NCBI RefSeq assembly: GCF_006476605.1
Contig: NZ_ML636808.1
Location: forward strand, 62,001 to 126,000
Length of the DNA stretch: 64,000 bases
Origin: Brucella gallinifaecis
GTDB lineage: Bacteria > Pseudomonadota > Alphaproteobacteria > Rhizobiales > Rhizobiaceae
Reading direction: 5' to 3'
In this document: positions 44,991-53,874 of the stretch, piece by piece
Position numbering within the stretch: the first letter of the stretch is position 1
How the letters are laid out: each line of letters begins with the position of its first letter
The notes under the pieces: generated by a model
What the model was told of the DNA's origin: nothing
What the model saw: the letters and a program-made list of their open reading frames with translations, nothing else
The model's database searches: none
Program-made: the position numbers and the translations under genes

Positions 44991-45962
44991 ATGAAAAACG
45001 GACCATCCATAGACGAACAGCTGGAAATATACCGGCGTATGATTATCACCCGCAGGCTTGAAGAGCGTCTGGGTGATCTTAATAAGGCCGGTAAGACACG
45101 CGGCCCTATTCATCGTTGTGACGGTCAGGAAGCGGTTGGTGTTGCAGCAACTGCTATGCTTACCGACAATGATTTTATTACCAGTACACATCGTGGTCAC
45201 GCGCATTATGTCGGCAAAGGTCTTGATGTTTATAAAATCCTTGCGGAAATCCTTGGCCGTGAAACCGGTTACTGTAAGGGCCGTGCCGGACATATGCTTG
45301 TCGCGGACGTCTCGCGCGGCATGATTGGTGGTAATGCTATTGTCGGTGCCAGTATTCCTGCTGCGACCGGTATGGCGCTGTCCATGCAGGTTCAGGGCCG
45401 CAAGGATGTGGCGATGTGTTTCTTTGGTGATGGCGCTTCGCATACAGGTATTGCGCATGAATCGATGAACATGGCTTCCCTGTGGAAATTGCCAGTTGTT
45501 TTTGTGCTTGAGCACAATCAATTCGGCCTGACCGTGCATCATTCGGTTCAGTCAGCAGTCTCTGATCTTAGTCTTCGCGGCGCAGGATATGCTATTCCCA
45601 GTGAGATCGTTGATGGAAACGATGCGGTTGCGGTCTATCGTGCTGTGTCGAAAGCCGTTGATCGGGCGCGCCGTGGTGAAGGCCCAACACTGATTGAAGC
45701 AAAAACCTATCGTATCGAAGGTTTTTCGACATCCGACATGGGTGGCTATCAGTCCGATGAAGACATCAAGGCATGGAAAAAGCATGATCCTATCAAGATC
45801 AGTTTTGATGCGCTTAAGGGCGAAGTGGGCGAAGACAAGCTCATTGCAATCGATAAAGAAGCTACGGCTGAAGTTGAAGCGGCCGTTGAAAAAGCGCTTT
45901 CTGATCCATATCCAACATTTGAATTGCATCCGGCCAGTGCGGCCTATTCGGAGGCACGTTAA
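44991..45962 (+). CDS. Thiamine-dependent 2-oxoacid/acetoin dehydrogenase E1 alpha subunit (AcoA-like)
   Basis: A 323-residue E1 alpha with the TPP motif GDGASHTGIAHESMNMASLWKLPVVFVLEHN near 146-176 and the usual GREGQEA-type opening (HRCDGQEAVGVAA) and HYVGKGLD-loop. Length matches AcoA of acetoin dehydrogenase better than PdhA, but branched-chain or other acyloin substrates fit as well. It is followed with one-base overlap by the beta subunit. The phosphorylation-loop region is bacterial in type. Confidence 0.88.
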   Translation: MKNGPSIDEQLEIYRRMIITRRLEERLGDLNKAGKTRGPIHRCDGQEAVGVAATAMLTDNDFITSTHRGHAHYVGKGLDVYKILAEILGRETGYCKGRAGHMLVADVSRGMIGGNAIVGASIPAATGMALSMQVQGRKDVAMCFFGDGASHTGIAHESMNMASLWKLPVVFVLEHNQFGLTVHHSVQSAVSDLSLRGAGYAIPSEIVDGNDAVAVYRAVSKAVDRARRGEGPTLIEAKTYRIEGFSTSDMGGYQSDEDIKAWKKHDPIKISFDALKGEVGEDKLIAIDKEATAEVEAAVEKALSDPYPTFELHPASAAYSEAR

Positions 45963-46939
45963 TGGCTAAGTTACGTTACGCAGAAGCACTGAATGCAGCA
46001 TTGCGTGAAGAAATGCAACGCGACCCTAGCGTCTTTCTGTTCGGTGAAGATATTGCCCGTTATGGTGGCGTTTTCAAAGTCACCCGCGGGCTGATGGAAG
46101 AGTTTGGTGAATCGCGCGTGCGCGACACTCCCATCTCCGAGCAGGCTCTGGCGGCTATGGCCGTCACTGCTGCAATGACTGGAACACGTCCTGTACTTGA
46201 AATCATGTATGCTGATTTCATGCCACTCGTACTTGATGCCCTGATCAATCAGGCATCTATCTACGAGTATATCTGGGCTGATCAGGTGCAAATGCCATTT
46301 GTGCTGCGTACACAAGGTGGTGGCGGTGCCGGAGCTGGTGCGCAGCACTCCAAGAGTCTTGATGTGCTCGTTGCACATATTCCAGGTATTAAAGTGGTGG
46401 CACCGGTCACGCCTGCAGATGCAAAAGGACTGCTGAAAGCAGCAATCCGTGATCAGCAGCCGGTCGTGTTTCTTGAGCACAAGCTCCTTTATAATCTGCG
46501 TGACGAAGTGCCGGATGATGTTGATTTTGTCGTCGAGATTGGCAAGGCGCGTACCGTTGTTGAAGGCACTGATGTGTCCATTTTTGCCACTTCACGCATG
46601 GTGCTGGAAAGCCAGAAAGCAGCAGAATTGCTTGCTGCAGATGGTATCAAGGCTGAAGTCATTGATCTGCGCACATTGCGCCCGCTGGACCTTAATTCGA
46701 TCAAGGCATCGATTGCCAAGACCAATCATGCTGTGGTCGTGAATGAAGGATGGCGTTTCTGTGGCTATGCCGCTGAAATTTCAGCAACAATCATGGATCA
46801 TGCTTTTGATGATCTTGATGCGCCGGTGCAACGCGTCACGCTGCCGGACTTACCTGTTCCATACAGTGAGCCGCTGGAAATGTCTGTTCTGCCAAATGCA
46901 GCCAAGATTGCCGATGCGGCACGCAAGGCTCTTGCCTGA
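45962..46939 (+). CDS. Thiamine-dependent 2-oxoacid/acetoin dehydrogenase E1 beta subunit (AcoB-like)
   Basis: A 325-residue E1 beta: LFGEDIARYGGVFKVTRGL, RDTPISEQALAAMAVTAAMTG, then PFVLRTQGGGGAGAGAQHSKSLD and a transketolase C-terminal part (VIDLRTLRPLDLNSIKASI, VVNEGWRFCGYAAEI). It forms an alpha2-beta2 E1 with the preceding product. The ATG overlaps the alpha stop (TAATG). Confidence 0.9.
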   Translation: MAKLRYAEALNAALREEMQRDPSVFLFGEDIARYGGVFKVTRGLMEEFGESRVRDTPISEQALAAMAVTAAMTGTRPVLEIMYADFMPLVLDALINQASIYEYIWADQVQMPFVLRTQGGGGAGAGAQHSKSLDVLVAHIPGIKVVAPVTPADAKGLLKAAIRDQQPVVFLEHKLLYNLRDEVPDDVDFVVEIGKARTVVEGTDVSIFATSRMVLESQKAAELLAADGIKAEVIDLRTLRPLDLNSIKASIAKTNHAVVVNEGWRFCGYAAEISATIMDHAFDDLDAPVQRVTLPDLPVPYSEPLEMSVLPNAAKIADAARKALA

Positions 46940-46950
46940 AGGAGGCGGTC

Positions 46951-48240
46951 ATGACTGATATTGTCGTAACGGGCGCTGGCGGCGAATATATGGAAGCCGT
47001 CGTGGTCGTGGAATGGCTGGCTAAGGTCGGGGATGCCGTCAAAGCCGGTGATGTTGTTGTTATTGTTGAAACAGCAAAGGCCGCCACAGAAATCGAAGCG
47101 CCAGCTTCCGGTATTCTGACCGAAATTCGCGCTGAAATTGGTACGGAAATCGAAATTGGTGGTTTGCTTGGCATTATTGGTTCAAGCGATGACAAGCCTG
47201 TTACTGCCGCGCAGACGAAAACGCCCGCTGCTATCTCAACGCAGCCTGTCGAGGTCGTGGAAAAGCCCATCCTGAAGTATCGCGACCGGATTATCGCGTC
47301 TCCGCTGGCCCGACGTTTGGCAGCAGAAAAAGGCATTGATCTCAAGACTGTCAATGCCTCAAGTCCAAGTGGTCGTATCAAGGTTCGCGACATTGAAAAG
47401 CTGCTGAAACAGGCAGACGCCGCAGCAACTGTCACCAGCCAGAGCGCTGCATCTGAATTAAAGCCGCTTATCCAGTCTGCAAATGGTCTCCATATCCAGC
47501 GCAGGGCTGGCGAGGGAATACCGATCGTGTTTCTGCATGGTTTTGGTTCAGACTCGCTGTCATGGCGTTCCGTATTGGGAGCTTTGCGTTCGCGTAATAC
47601 GACGCTCAGCATTGACTTGCCTTCTCATGGCCGTTCGCCATTATTGCCGGTCAATGATGTCAGGCAACTTGCAGGAGTTATCGTAACGGCGCTTGAAAAT
47701 GCCGGTCTGGAACAGGTGCATCTGGTCGGCCATTCTCTTGGTGGCGCTACCGCACTGGCTATCGCTGAGGCTGGCAGCATTGATATTCGTTCCCTTACTC
47801 TCATTTCGCCGGCAGGTCTGGGCGCTGACATCAATGGAGCATTTATTGATGGTTTCGCTCGCGCCTCACGCAAGGAAAGCCTCGAACCCTGGCTGCGGCA
47901 ACTTGTTGCCGACAAAGCCCTTATCAGCCCGGCTTTTGTTGCTGCCACCATGCAGCAGCGTGAGAATGTTGATCTGCGCAATGCTCAGGCTGATTTGGCT
48001 CAAAGACTGTTCCCTGATGGTACGCAAGCGTCCGATTTTTCGGATGTACTTACACGCCTCACAATCCCGCAAAGAATTATCTGGGGTCACCAGGATCAGA
48101 TTATTCCATGGAAACATGCGCTGGGTGGACCCGGTAAGGCAGGTCTGCATCTGCTCCCCAATATTGGTCACATGCCTCAATTTGAGGCGGCTGAACAGGT
48201 GGCAAATATTATTGATGAAATCGTGAGAACTGCATCATGA
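46951..48240 (+). CDS. Lipoyl-domain / alpha-beta hydrolase fusion E2 (AcoC-like)
   Basis: A 429-residue protein in three parts: a lipoyl domain (about 3-77, lipoyl Lys43 in VETAKAATEIEAP), an E3/E1-binding domain (about 113-152, IIASPLARRLAAEKGIDL to GRIKVRDIEKLL), and an alpha/beta hydrolase domain (about 185-428) in place of the catalytic acyltransferase core. The hydrolase triad is Ser262 (GHSLGG), Asp382 (WGHQDQIIPW) and His407 (NIGHMPQ). This layout is known from AcoC of acetoin systems. AGGAGG lies just before the ATG. No E3 (dihydrolipoamide dehydrogenase) is encoded nearby, so the general cellular E3 must serve. Confidence 0.88.
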   Translation: MTDIVVTGAGGEYMEAVVVVEWLAKVGDAVKAGDVVVIVETAKAATEIEAPASGILTEIRAEIGTEIEIGGLLGIIGSSDDKPVTAAQTKTPAAISTQPVEVVEKPILKYRDRIIASPLARRLAAEKGIDLKTVNASSPSGRIKVRDIEKLLKQADAAATVTSQSAASELKPLIQSANGLHIQRRAGEGIPIVFLHGFGSDSLSWRSVLGALRSRNTTLSIDLPSHGRSPLLPVNDVRQLAGVIVTALENAGLEQVHLVGHSLGGATALAIAEAGSIDIRSLTLISPAGLGADINGAFIDGFARASRKESLEPWLRQLVADKALISPAFVAATMQQRENVDLRNAQADLAQRLFPDGTQASDFSDVLTRLTIPQRIIWGHQDQIIPWKHALGGPGKAGLHLLPNIGHMPQFEAAEQVANIIDEIVRTAS

Positions 48241-49067
48241 CTACGCGCATTTTACTCATTGGCTGTGGCAATATGGGATTTGCGATGCTTAAGGGCTGGC
48301 TCTCAAGCGATATGGCGGTTGAGGCACATGTCGTTGAGCCCGTTGCAGAGCTTCGTAACAGGGCGGCAGAGCTGGGTGCATCTGTTTCAATGGACGCGCA
48401 CGGTGTTCCTGATGGTTTTAATCCGCAAGCTGTTATCATTGCGGTAAAACCACAGGTGATCGAGGCTGTTCTGCCCGACTATCGTTTTCTCGCAAGCAGG
48501 GCTTTAGAAAAAGGCGAGCGCACATTATTTATTTCGGTTGCTGCGGGAATAAGTATCTCTGCGATTACAAACCTGCTTGGTGAAGATGCAGCTGTTATTC
48601 GCTGCATGCCAAACACTCCCGCTGCCATCGGGGCGGGAATGATGGTGTGCTGTGCCAATCATGCTGTAACTGCCAAACAGTGCGATCTGAGCGTCAGCCT
48701 GTTACAATTGAGTGGTAAAGTGGCTTTCATCTCTGATGAAAGCCAGATGGATGCAGTCACAGCGGTTTCCGGATCCGGGCCGGCATATCTGTTTCACTTC
48801 ATTGAAGCCTTGTCGCTGGCTGGCAAGAAGGCCGGCCTGCCTGAAGAGTTTGCCGCGGAATTGGCTTTGCAGACAGTTTATGGGGCTGCACGTCTGGCGC
48901 ATGAAAGCAAAGATACCCCAACGACTTTACGCCAGCAGGTAACAAGTCCGAACGGCACAACGGCTGCGGCTCTTGAAATATTCATGGGCCAGTCAGAGCT
49001 TGTCAATCTGGTTGCAGACGCCGTTGCCGCCGCCGCCGCCCGATCCGTGGCTTTAGGAAAGGCTTAG
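48237..49067 (+). CDS. proC: Pyrroline-5-carboxylate reductase family protein
   Basis: A 276-residue ProC: NAD(P)-binding ILLIGCGNMGFAMLKGWL at the N-terminus, then VKPQVIEAVLP, IRCMPNTPAAIGAGM and the C-terminal dimer signature TAVSGSGPAYLFHFIEALSLAG with VTSPNGTTAAALEIF. It reduces a cyclic imine, classically 1-pyrroline-5-carboxylate to proline. It overlaps the E2 gene by 4 bases, so within this operon it probably serves catabolism and may use another cyclic imine, for instance one produced by the upstream amine oxidase. Confidence 0.9.
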   Translation: MTTRILLIGCGNMGFAMLKGWLSSDMAVEAHVVEPVAELRNRAAELGASVSMDAHGVPDGFNPQAVIIAVKPQVIEAVLPDYRFLASRALEKGERTLFISVAAGISISAITNLLGEDAAVIRCMPNTPAAIGAGMMVCCANHAVTAKQCDLSVSLLQLSGKVAFISDESQMDAVTAVSGSGPAYLFHFIEALSLAGKKAGLPEEFAAELALQTVYGAARLAHESKDTPTTLRQQVTSPNGTTAAALEIFMGQSELVNLVADAVAAAAARSVALGKA

Positions 49068-49073
49068 ACAGGT

Positions 49074-49802
49074 ATGGCCAGGCCAAGAGCGGTAATCAGT
49101 GGTGCTACAAGTGGAATAGGTCGAGCCATTGCCTTGCGGTTGGCAGAGGATGGTTATGATGTCCTGGCGCTTGGCACCAATCCTGTCCGGTTGAAAGAGC
49201 TGGAAACAGTTGACGGGGTCGATACACGCGCACTTGATATTACGGATGCGGCTAGCGTTTCGGCTGTTCTGGGCGAAACGGTCGCGGATGTGTTTGTTCA
49301 TGCCGCAGGTGTGCTTGGTGCTGCGGACAAATTATACGAGATGACGCCGGAAACTGCGGCAGAAATTCTCAATGTTAATGTCATTGGCACTATTAATCTT
49401 CTTCGCGCACTTGTGCCCGCTATGGTGGAAAAACAAGGTGGCTATGTCATTTTGCTTGGTTCTGTAGCCGGTAAAATACCCGGCAATGGACCGACACTCT
49501 ATAGTGCCAGCAAAGCTGCGGTGAGCGCACTTTCTGCCGGATTACGCAATGATCTGCATGGTAGCGGTGTGCGCGTAACCGAAATATTGCCGGGCAGAGT
49601 GAGGACAGGCATGCATCAGCAACTCGCCAAGGGCGATTTTTATGATGGTTATGAATGTCTTCAACCAGAAGATATAGCAACAACTGTTGCGCATCTTATA
49701 TCTTTGCCGGTGAATGTTGATGTCAGCCAGATGGAAATATTGCCGACCGATCAGGTTTTGGGCGGATCGCTTTTTTGGTCGCGCAAGACTTCAGAAGATT
49801 AA
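49074..49802 (+). CDS. Short-chain dehydrogenase/reductase
   Basis: A 242-residue classical SDR: cofactor loop SGATSGIGRAIAL (about 9-21), NNAG-like HAAGVLG, catalytic Ser in ILLGSVAGKIPGNGP, and Tyr-x3-Lys as YSASKAA near 143-149. It interconverts an alcohol and a ketone with NAD(P). It follows proC by 6 bases. The acetoin-like setting would fit an acyloin or diketone reductase, but no substrate can be fixed. Confidence 0.88.
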   Translation: MARPRAVISGATSGIGRAIALRLAEDGYDVLALGTNPVRLKELETVDGVDTRALDITDAASVSAVLGETVADVFVHAAGVLGAADKLYEMTPETAAEILNVNVIGTINLLRALVPAMVEKQGGYVILLGSVAGKIPGNGPTLYSASKAAVSALSAGLRNDLHGSGVRVTEILPGRVRTGMHQQLAKGDFYDGYECLQPEDIATTVAHLISLPVNVDVSQMEILPTDQVLGGSLFWSRKTSED

Positions 49803-49820
49803 GAAATAAAGGGGACAAGG

Positions 49821-50726
49821 ATGACATCCATATATTTCCGGTTCGAGGGTCAGGATCATGAGATTGAGCTGGCTACTGAACACTCACCCCTGGCGATAGG
49901 CAAGCTGCTGGCTTCCATGCCGTCGAGTGTTGATATTCATTGCGCAAAGATTGCCGGGCAGCATATTTTCTGGCACGCGCCTTTTCTTGCAGATGTTGAA
50001 AAAGCGACTGATATTCTGACCTTGCCGGCCGGGACATTTCTATATTGGCCAGAGCGACAGTTTCTTGAGCTGATTTATGGTGATTTACAGGCTGAAAAAG
50101 CTCAGGTTTCTGTACTTGGCCGCCTGACAGGTGATATTGAGTGGCTACGTGAGATGGGACGGCGTGTGGTCGAAGACCATGGCAAACAAATCATCCGGGC
50201 TGAGCTAATTCCGACGGAAGAAGCAAAAGCTTTGGCAACAGCTGAAGATGCAGCCGTATCCGAGGGGCTTTCCATTCTTCGTGCAGCACGCCAGGATGTT
50301 TGGGAAAAAGAACCTGAAGATGTAGCAGTTTTGTTAAATCGGTCCGGTATGATGCTGCCTTATGGACCGCTTGCCATGGCTGAAGGTGAATTGCGTAAGC
50401 TCCATGAATTGCTGTGGCGTTTGCGTAGTGGCACAACTTATTATGCTGGCGAACAGAAATCCGATCTGGCAATTTTCCTGATTGATGCTTTCGTAGCGCG
50501 AATCGATGGGTTCTGTGGCATGGTTGGTTGTGGCGCCATTCTTGAGAATGCTTGCCAGCTTTTGCGGGATGAACCTGAATATCAGGCTGAAATTTTGGAT
50601 GAACTTGTCCTGTACACCGGTCGGGTAGCTGCCTGGCTCGACCTTTACATACCGTGGAACAGCCTCAATGAAGTTGTTCTTCAGACATTGGAACTACAGG
50701 GCTTGCGTGGGGCGCATTCTAGATGA
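49821..50726 (+). CDS. Cyclophilin-like (DUF3830-like) N-terminal domain with helical C-terminal domain
   Basis: A 301-residue cytosolic protein that I cannot assign a function. Residues 1-110 look like the cyclophilin-like DUF3830 fold (YFRFEGQDHEIELATEHSPL to AGTFLYWPERQFLELIYG). Residues 115-301 are mainly helical and include Cys-containing GFCGMVGCGAILENACQLL and a tyrosine/tryptophan-rich end. I do not know a described family with this second part; a two-domain fusion is likely. The start ATG follows AAGGGGACAAGG. It lies between the SDR and the GntR gene (4-base overlap), so it is fully part of the operon. Confidence 0.6.
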   Translation: MTSIYFRFEGQDHEIELATEHSPLAIGKLLASMPSSVDIHCAKIAGQHIFWHAPFLADVEKATDILTLPAGTFLYWPERQFLELIYGDLQAEKAQVSVLGRLTGDIEWLREMGRRVVEDHGKQIIRAELIPTEEAKALATAEDAAVSEGLSILRAARQDVWEKEPEDVAVLLNRSGMMLPYGPLAMAEGELRKLHELLWRLRSGTTYYAGEQKSDLAIFLIDAFVARIDGFCGMVGCGAILENACQLLRDEPEYQAEILDELVLYTGRVAAWLDLYIPWNSLNEVVLQTLELQGLRGAHSR

Positions 50727-51409
50727 CCGACTATATGTTGGAAACAATTGAACGGAATGAAACTCTTTCTGACCGGGTGAAGGTGTCTTTGCGAAAAGCA
50801 TTGATCGAAGGGACATTCGAACCAGGTTCAAGGATCAAGATAAGAGATATCGCTCATGCGTTGGGTGTCAGTCCGACACCTGCGCGTGAAGCACTGATGA
50901 CGCTGATTGCGGAAGGTGCTTTGATAGAGGATTCCAACAAGACTGCGATTGTTCCAGCATTGACCCGCGAGAGTCTGCTTGAAATTACCGAGTTGCGTGT
51001 TTCGCTTGAGCGTACAGCTGCCCGAATAGTTGTGCCGTTACTGGATGATGCGTCTCTTAAGGAGATTGAGCACTTCAATATGCGCATTGTAAAAGCCTCT
51101 GAGACTGACGACATGAAGCGCGGTCTGGAGGAGAATGCGAATTTTCACTTCGCAATTTACAGACTGACGCAAATGCCGATGTTGCTGAAGATGATTGAAA
51201 CGGTCTGGCTGCGTTCAGGTGCTTATCTCAATCTCGCCTATCCTGCTTTCGCAAATTTGAATACTTCGCATAGCAAGCATCGTGTAATTATCGATGCATT
51301 GCGCTCGCGTGACGTCGATGCATTGGAGCAGGCGATTGAGGACGATATCCGTACGTCCGCGCATCATTTGTTCAAAAGTTTGGACAAGCACTTGTCAGAC
51401 AATGTCTGA
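50723..51409 (+). CDS. GntR-family transcriptional regulator (FCD subfamily)
   Basis: A 228-residue regulator with the GntR winged helix (about 10-75: LSDRVKVSLRKALIEGTFEPGSRIKI, RDIAHALGVSPTPAREALMTLIAEG) and an all-helical FCD effector domain (EITELRVSLERTAARIV; ENANFHFAIYRLTQMPMLLKMIETVW; HRVIIDALRSRDVDALEQAI). The metal His triad of FCD proteins seems partly retained. It overlaps the previous gene by 4 bases. It is likely the local regulator of the operon, acting at the palindrome 38902-38918. Confidence 0.9.
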   Translation: MTDYMLETIERNETLSDRVKVSLRKALIEGTFEPGSRIKIRDIAHALGVSPTPAREALMTLIAEGALIEDSNKTAIVPALTRESLLEITELRVSLERTAARIVVPLLDDASLKEIEHFNMRIVKASETDDMKRGLEENANFHFAIYRLTQMPMLLKMIETVWLRSGAYLNLAYPAFANLNTSHSKHRVIIDALRSRDVDALEQAIEDDIRTSAHHLFKSLDKHLSDNV

Positions 51410-51454
51410 GAATTGCGCTGACCCTAAGCCCTTTTCACAGGTTGAAAGCATATC

Positions 51455-53101
51455 ATGACTGATCTGACCAATAATGCCGCTGCAAGCAGAACCGTTGACG
51501 TGATAGTTGTTGGCTCCGGTTCCGCCGCTTTAAGTGCTGCTTTGACGTCAGCCCGGTCTGGACTGCAAGTTGTGATATTGGAAAAGAGTGCGCTGATTGG
51601 CGGAACCAGTGCGATGTCAGGGGCAGGAACCTGGATACCAGCCAATCATCATGCAACTGCTGCCGGTATCAAGGACAGCAAAGAAAATGCTCTGGCCTAT
51701 TTGCGTGCGACAGCTCCCGAAGGGTGGGGGCAGACCGATGATCATCTGTGGCAGGCATTTGTCGATGCAGCGCCTGAAATGCTGAAATTTCTTGAGGCTA
51801 ATTCACCATTGCGCTTTGAGATTATCGCCGAACCCGATCCATTTACGGAAGCTCCCGGTGGTGTACAATATGGCCGAATGCTGTCACCACGGGCATTGAG
51901 CCGAAACATTGTCGGAAAATGGGCTAATCGTATCCGTCGTTCAACAATGCCGCATTTGTTTTCTTATAAAGAGGCCGTCGACAGTGATTTTTATGGCGCT
52001 CCGGTGCGCTCGGCACTGCGTTTGGGACCAACACTTATCCGCCGTTATTTTAACAATGAAGCAGGGCAAGGATCAGCCCTTATAACAGGCCTCCTTAAAG
52101 GTTGTCTGGATGCAGGCTGTGAAGTTTTGGCGTCCAGTCCTGTCACTGATCTTATTATTGAAAAAGATGACCGCGTTGCGGGTGTTGTTTTCCAGCATGA
52201 TGGAAAACATGACGCTTTGCAGACGCGTAAAGGGGTTGTTCTGGCAACAGGCGGATTTGAATGGGACGAAGCAATGCTCCGCCAGTATTTTCCTGGTGCG
52301 ATGGATCGTCTTGGCAGCCCAAGCACCAACACAGGCGACGGTCACAAGCTTGCATTGAAAGCTGGTGCTCGCCTTGAACATATGGATCAGGCTAATGTCT
52401 ATCCAACTATTCCGACGATCTATGAAGGAAAACTTCAGGGCTTGCCGATTACGTTTCAGATTTCACCCCATGCAATAGTTGTTAATCGTCATGGAAAACG
52501 TTTCGCCAGCGAATATGATTTCAATCTTGGCGAGATTCTTGACTATCGGGATCCTGAAACGGGAGAGGCAATCAACCTGCCGGCTTGGCTTATAGCTGAC
52601 ACTCGCTTCATACAGGCATCTGCACCGTTTCGCCGTTTCGCCTCCAAACAACCCGGCTGGATCAAGACTGCTGCCAGCCTGGATGATCTCGCAGCAAAGA
52701 TAGGTATAGATCAGACAAGCTTGAAAGAAACAGTTCAGGCATTTAATCGTTATTCCAGGAACGGAAAAGACGAGGAGTTTCAGCGCGGTGATAATGCTTG
52801 GGAGCGCTATAAATCCGGGGCGGAAGACGCCACCGCAGGCAATCCTGCACTGGGAGGCATTGAGAAGGGGCCTTTCGTTGCAATGAGTTTCAATCGTTCG
52901 ATCCTTGGAACCAAAGGTGGGGCCAAGACGAATGAGAAGGGACAGGTTTTGCGTGAAAATGGCACGCCTATATCTGGTTTATATTGTGCTGGCTTAACGA
53001 TGGCTAATCCGATTGGCACACGGGCTATAGGACCGGGAACGACAATTGGTCCGTGCCTGACATGGGGTTACATTTGTGGCCGTTCTTTATCGGAATCATG
53101 A
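51455..53101 (+). CDS. FAD-binding dehydrogenase, fumarate reductase/KstD-like
   Basis: A 548-residue flavoprotein of the FAD_binding_2 group. The FAD motif is DVIVVGSGSAALSAALTSARSG (about 15-36) with VILEKSALIGGTSAMSGAG, then GVVLATGGFEWDEAMLRQYFPG and the C-terminal GLYCAGLTMANPIGTRAIGPGTTIGPCLTWGYI block characteristic of 3-ketosteroid delta1-dehydrogenase-like proteins. It probably introduces or removes a C=C bond next to a carbonyl. It is the last gene of the 14-kb plus-strand run; a strong hairpin follows. A steroid role is not supported by the neighbours. Confidence 0.87.
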   Translation: MTDLTNNAAASRTVDVIVVGSGSAALSAALTSARSGLQVVILEKSALIGGTSAMSGAGTWIPANHHATAAGIKDSKENALAYLRATAPEGWGQTDDHLWQAFVDAAPEMLKFLEANSPLRFEIIAEPDPFTEAPGGVQYGRMLSPRALSRNIVGKWANRIRRSTMPHLFSYKEAVDSDFYGAPVRSALRLGPTLIRRYFNNEAGQGSALITGLLKGCLDAGCEVLASSPVTDLIIEKDDRVAGVVFQHDGKHDALQTRKGVVLATGGFEWDEAMLRQYFPGAMDRLGSPSTNTGDGHKLALKAGARLEHMDQANVYPTIPTIYEGKLQGLPITFQISPHAIVVNRHGKRFASEYDFNLGEILDYRDPETGEAINLPAWLIADTRFIQASAPFRRFASKQPGWIKTAASLDDLAAKIGIDQTSLKETVQAFNRYSRNGKDEEFQRGDNAWERYKSGAEDATAGNPALGGIEKGPFVAMSFNRSILGTKGGAKTNEKGQVLRENGTPISGLYCAGLTMANPIGTRAIGPGTTIGPCLTWGYICGRSLSES

Positions 53102-53225
53102 GACGATAATTTCGCCAGAGATAATGCCATTCAATACTATTTTTGATTGGCATCGAGATTGGACTTCCCCTTCAAAAATGGAGGGATTCTGTTAGAAGGA
53201 ACTGACAGAAGACCTAGAATTTAAG

Positions 53226-53264
53226 CAGGACGCAAAAACGATCCAGTGAATCGTTTTTCCTGCG
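53226..53264 (+). terminator. Terminator of the Liv-oxidase operon
   Basis: AAAAACGAT-CCAGTGA-ATCGTTTTT is a perfect 9-bp stem, extended by outer GCAGG/CCTGC pairing across a small bulge, and carries a T5 run. It lies 125 bases after the last stop. Confidence 0.7.
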
Positions 53265-53283
53265 TAACGCAACGGCTTTCTTC

Positions 53284-53772
53284 GCTCGAGTTGATGCGGA
53301 GAAGGTTCATATGTCTCTGTCACGGCTCTGTGCTTTCGCAGGTGTCAGCATCAGTGGTTATAATAGTTGCAAGCATCGTTAACCTAGCCGCCGCCAGCTT
53401 GATGGAATGATTATTCTGGCCCCCATTCGCAATCAGTTTGCCCCAAATTTACATTGTCGCGTGAAACCTATGGTAGTCCTCGTATGCATGTTGAACTGAA
53501 CGAAGAAGGCATTCGGGCAGGTCGTCACCGCGCAGTGCGATTGAGCGGCAAGAAAATATTTGAAGGCCCGGCAGAAGGCGCATTTCAAGCGCACGACAGA
53601 CAGTAATCATTGTGAACCTATCGTGCCCAATCTTCTGGATCAGAATTTCAGTTGTGAAGAACCCAAACAGAAATGGGTTTCGATATCAGTTATATCTGGA
53701 CAGCAGAAGGCTGGCTGTATCTGGCAATTGTTGTCGATCTTGATTCGCGTCGCATCATCTCTCAAAGCTAAA
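53284..53772 (+). pseudogene. IS3-family transposase OrfB remnant
   Basis: Fragments in three frames give ARVDAEKVHMSLSRLCAFAG, then RETYGSPRMHVELNEEGIRA with GRHRAVRL, then KARQKAHFKRTTDSNHCEP with [20 protein letters not shown], and [20 protein letters not shown] with DSRRIIS. This follows IS407/IS511-type OrfB from its start to just past the first two Asp of the DDE triad. At least two frameshifts and an in-frame stop are present and the Glu half is missing. OrfA is absent here; a matching OrfA fragment is at 38312-38476 on the other strand. Confidence 0.8.
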
Positions 53773-53874
53773 GCCGAAAGAGCTAATCATCCTTACTTGG
53801 CTTACCCTATGCAACTCCGTCCAGAGCCGGGCAGGCCAAGTACTAATCCGTGAACAGAGGGCGATATTGGACAA

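Noticed and set aside
51455-53101. Steroid-degrading delta1-dehydrogenase role for the FAD protein
   Set aside because: The fold group fits, but no other steroid genes are present and the operon handles amine/oxoacid chemistry.
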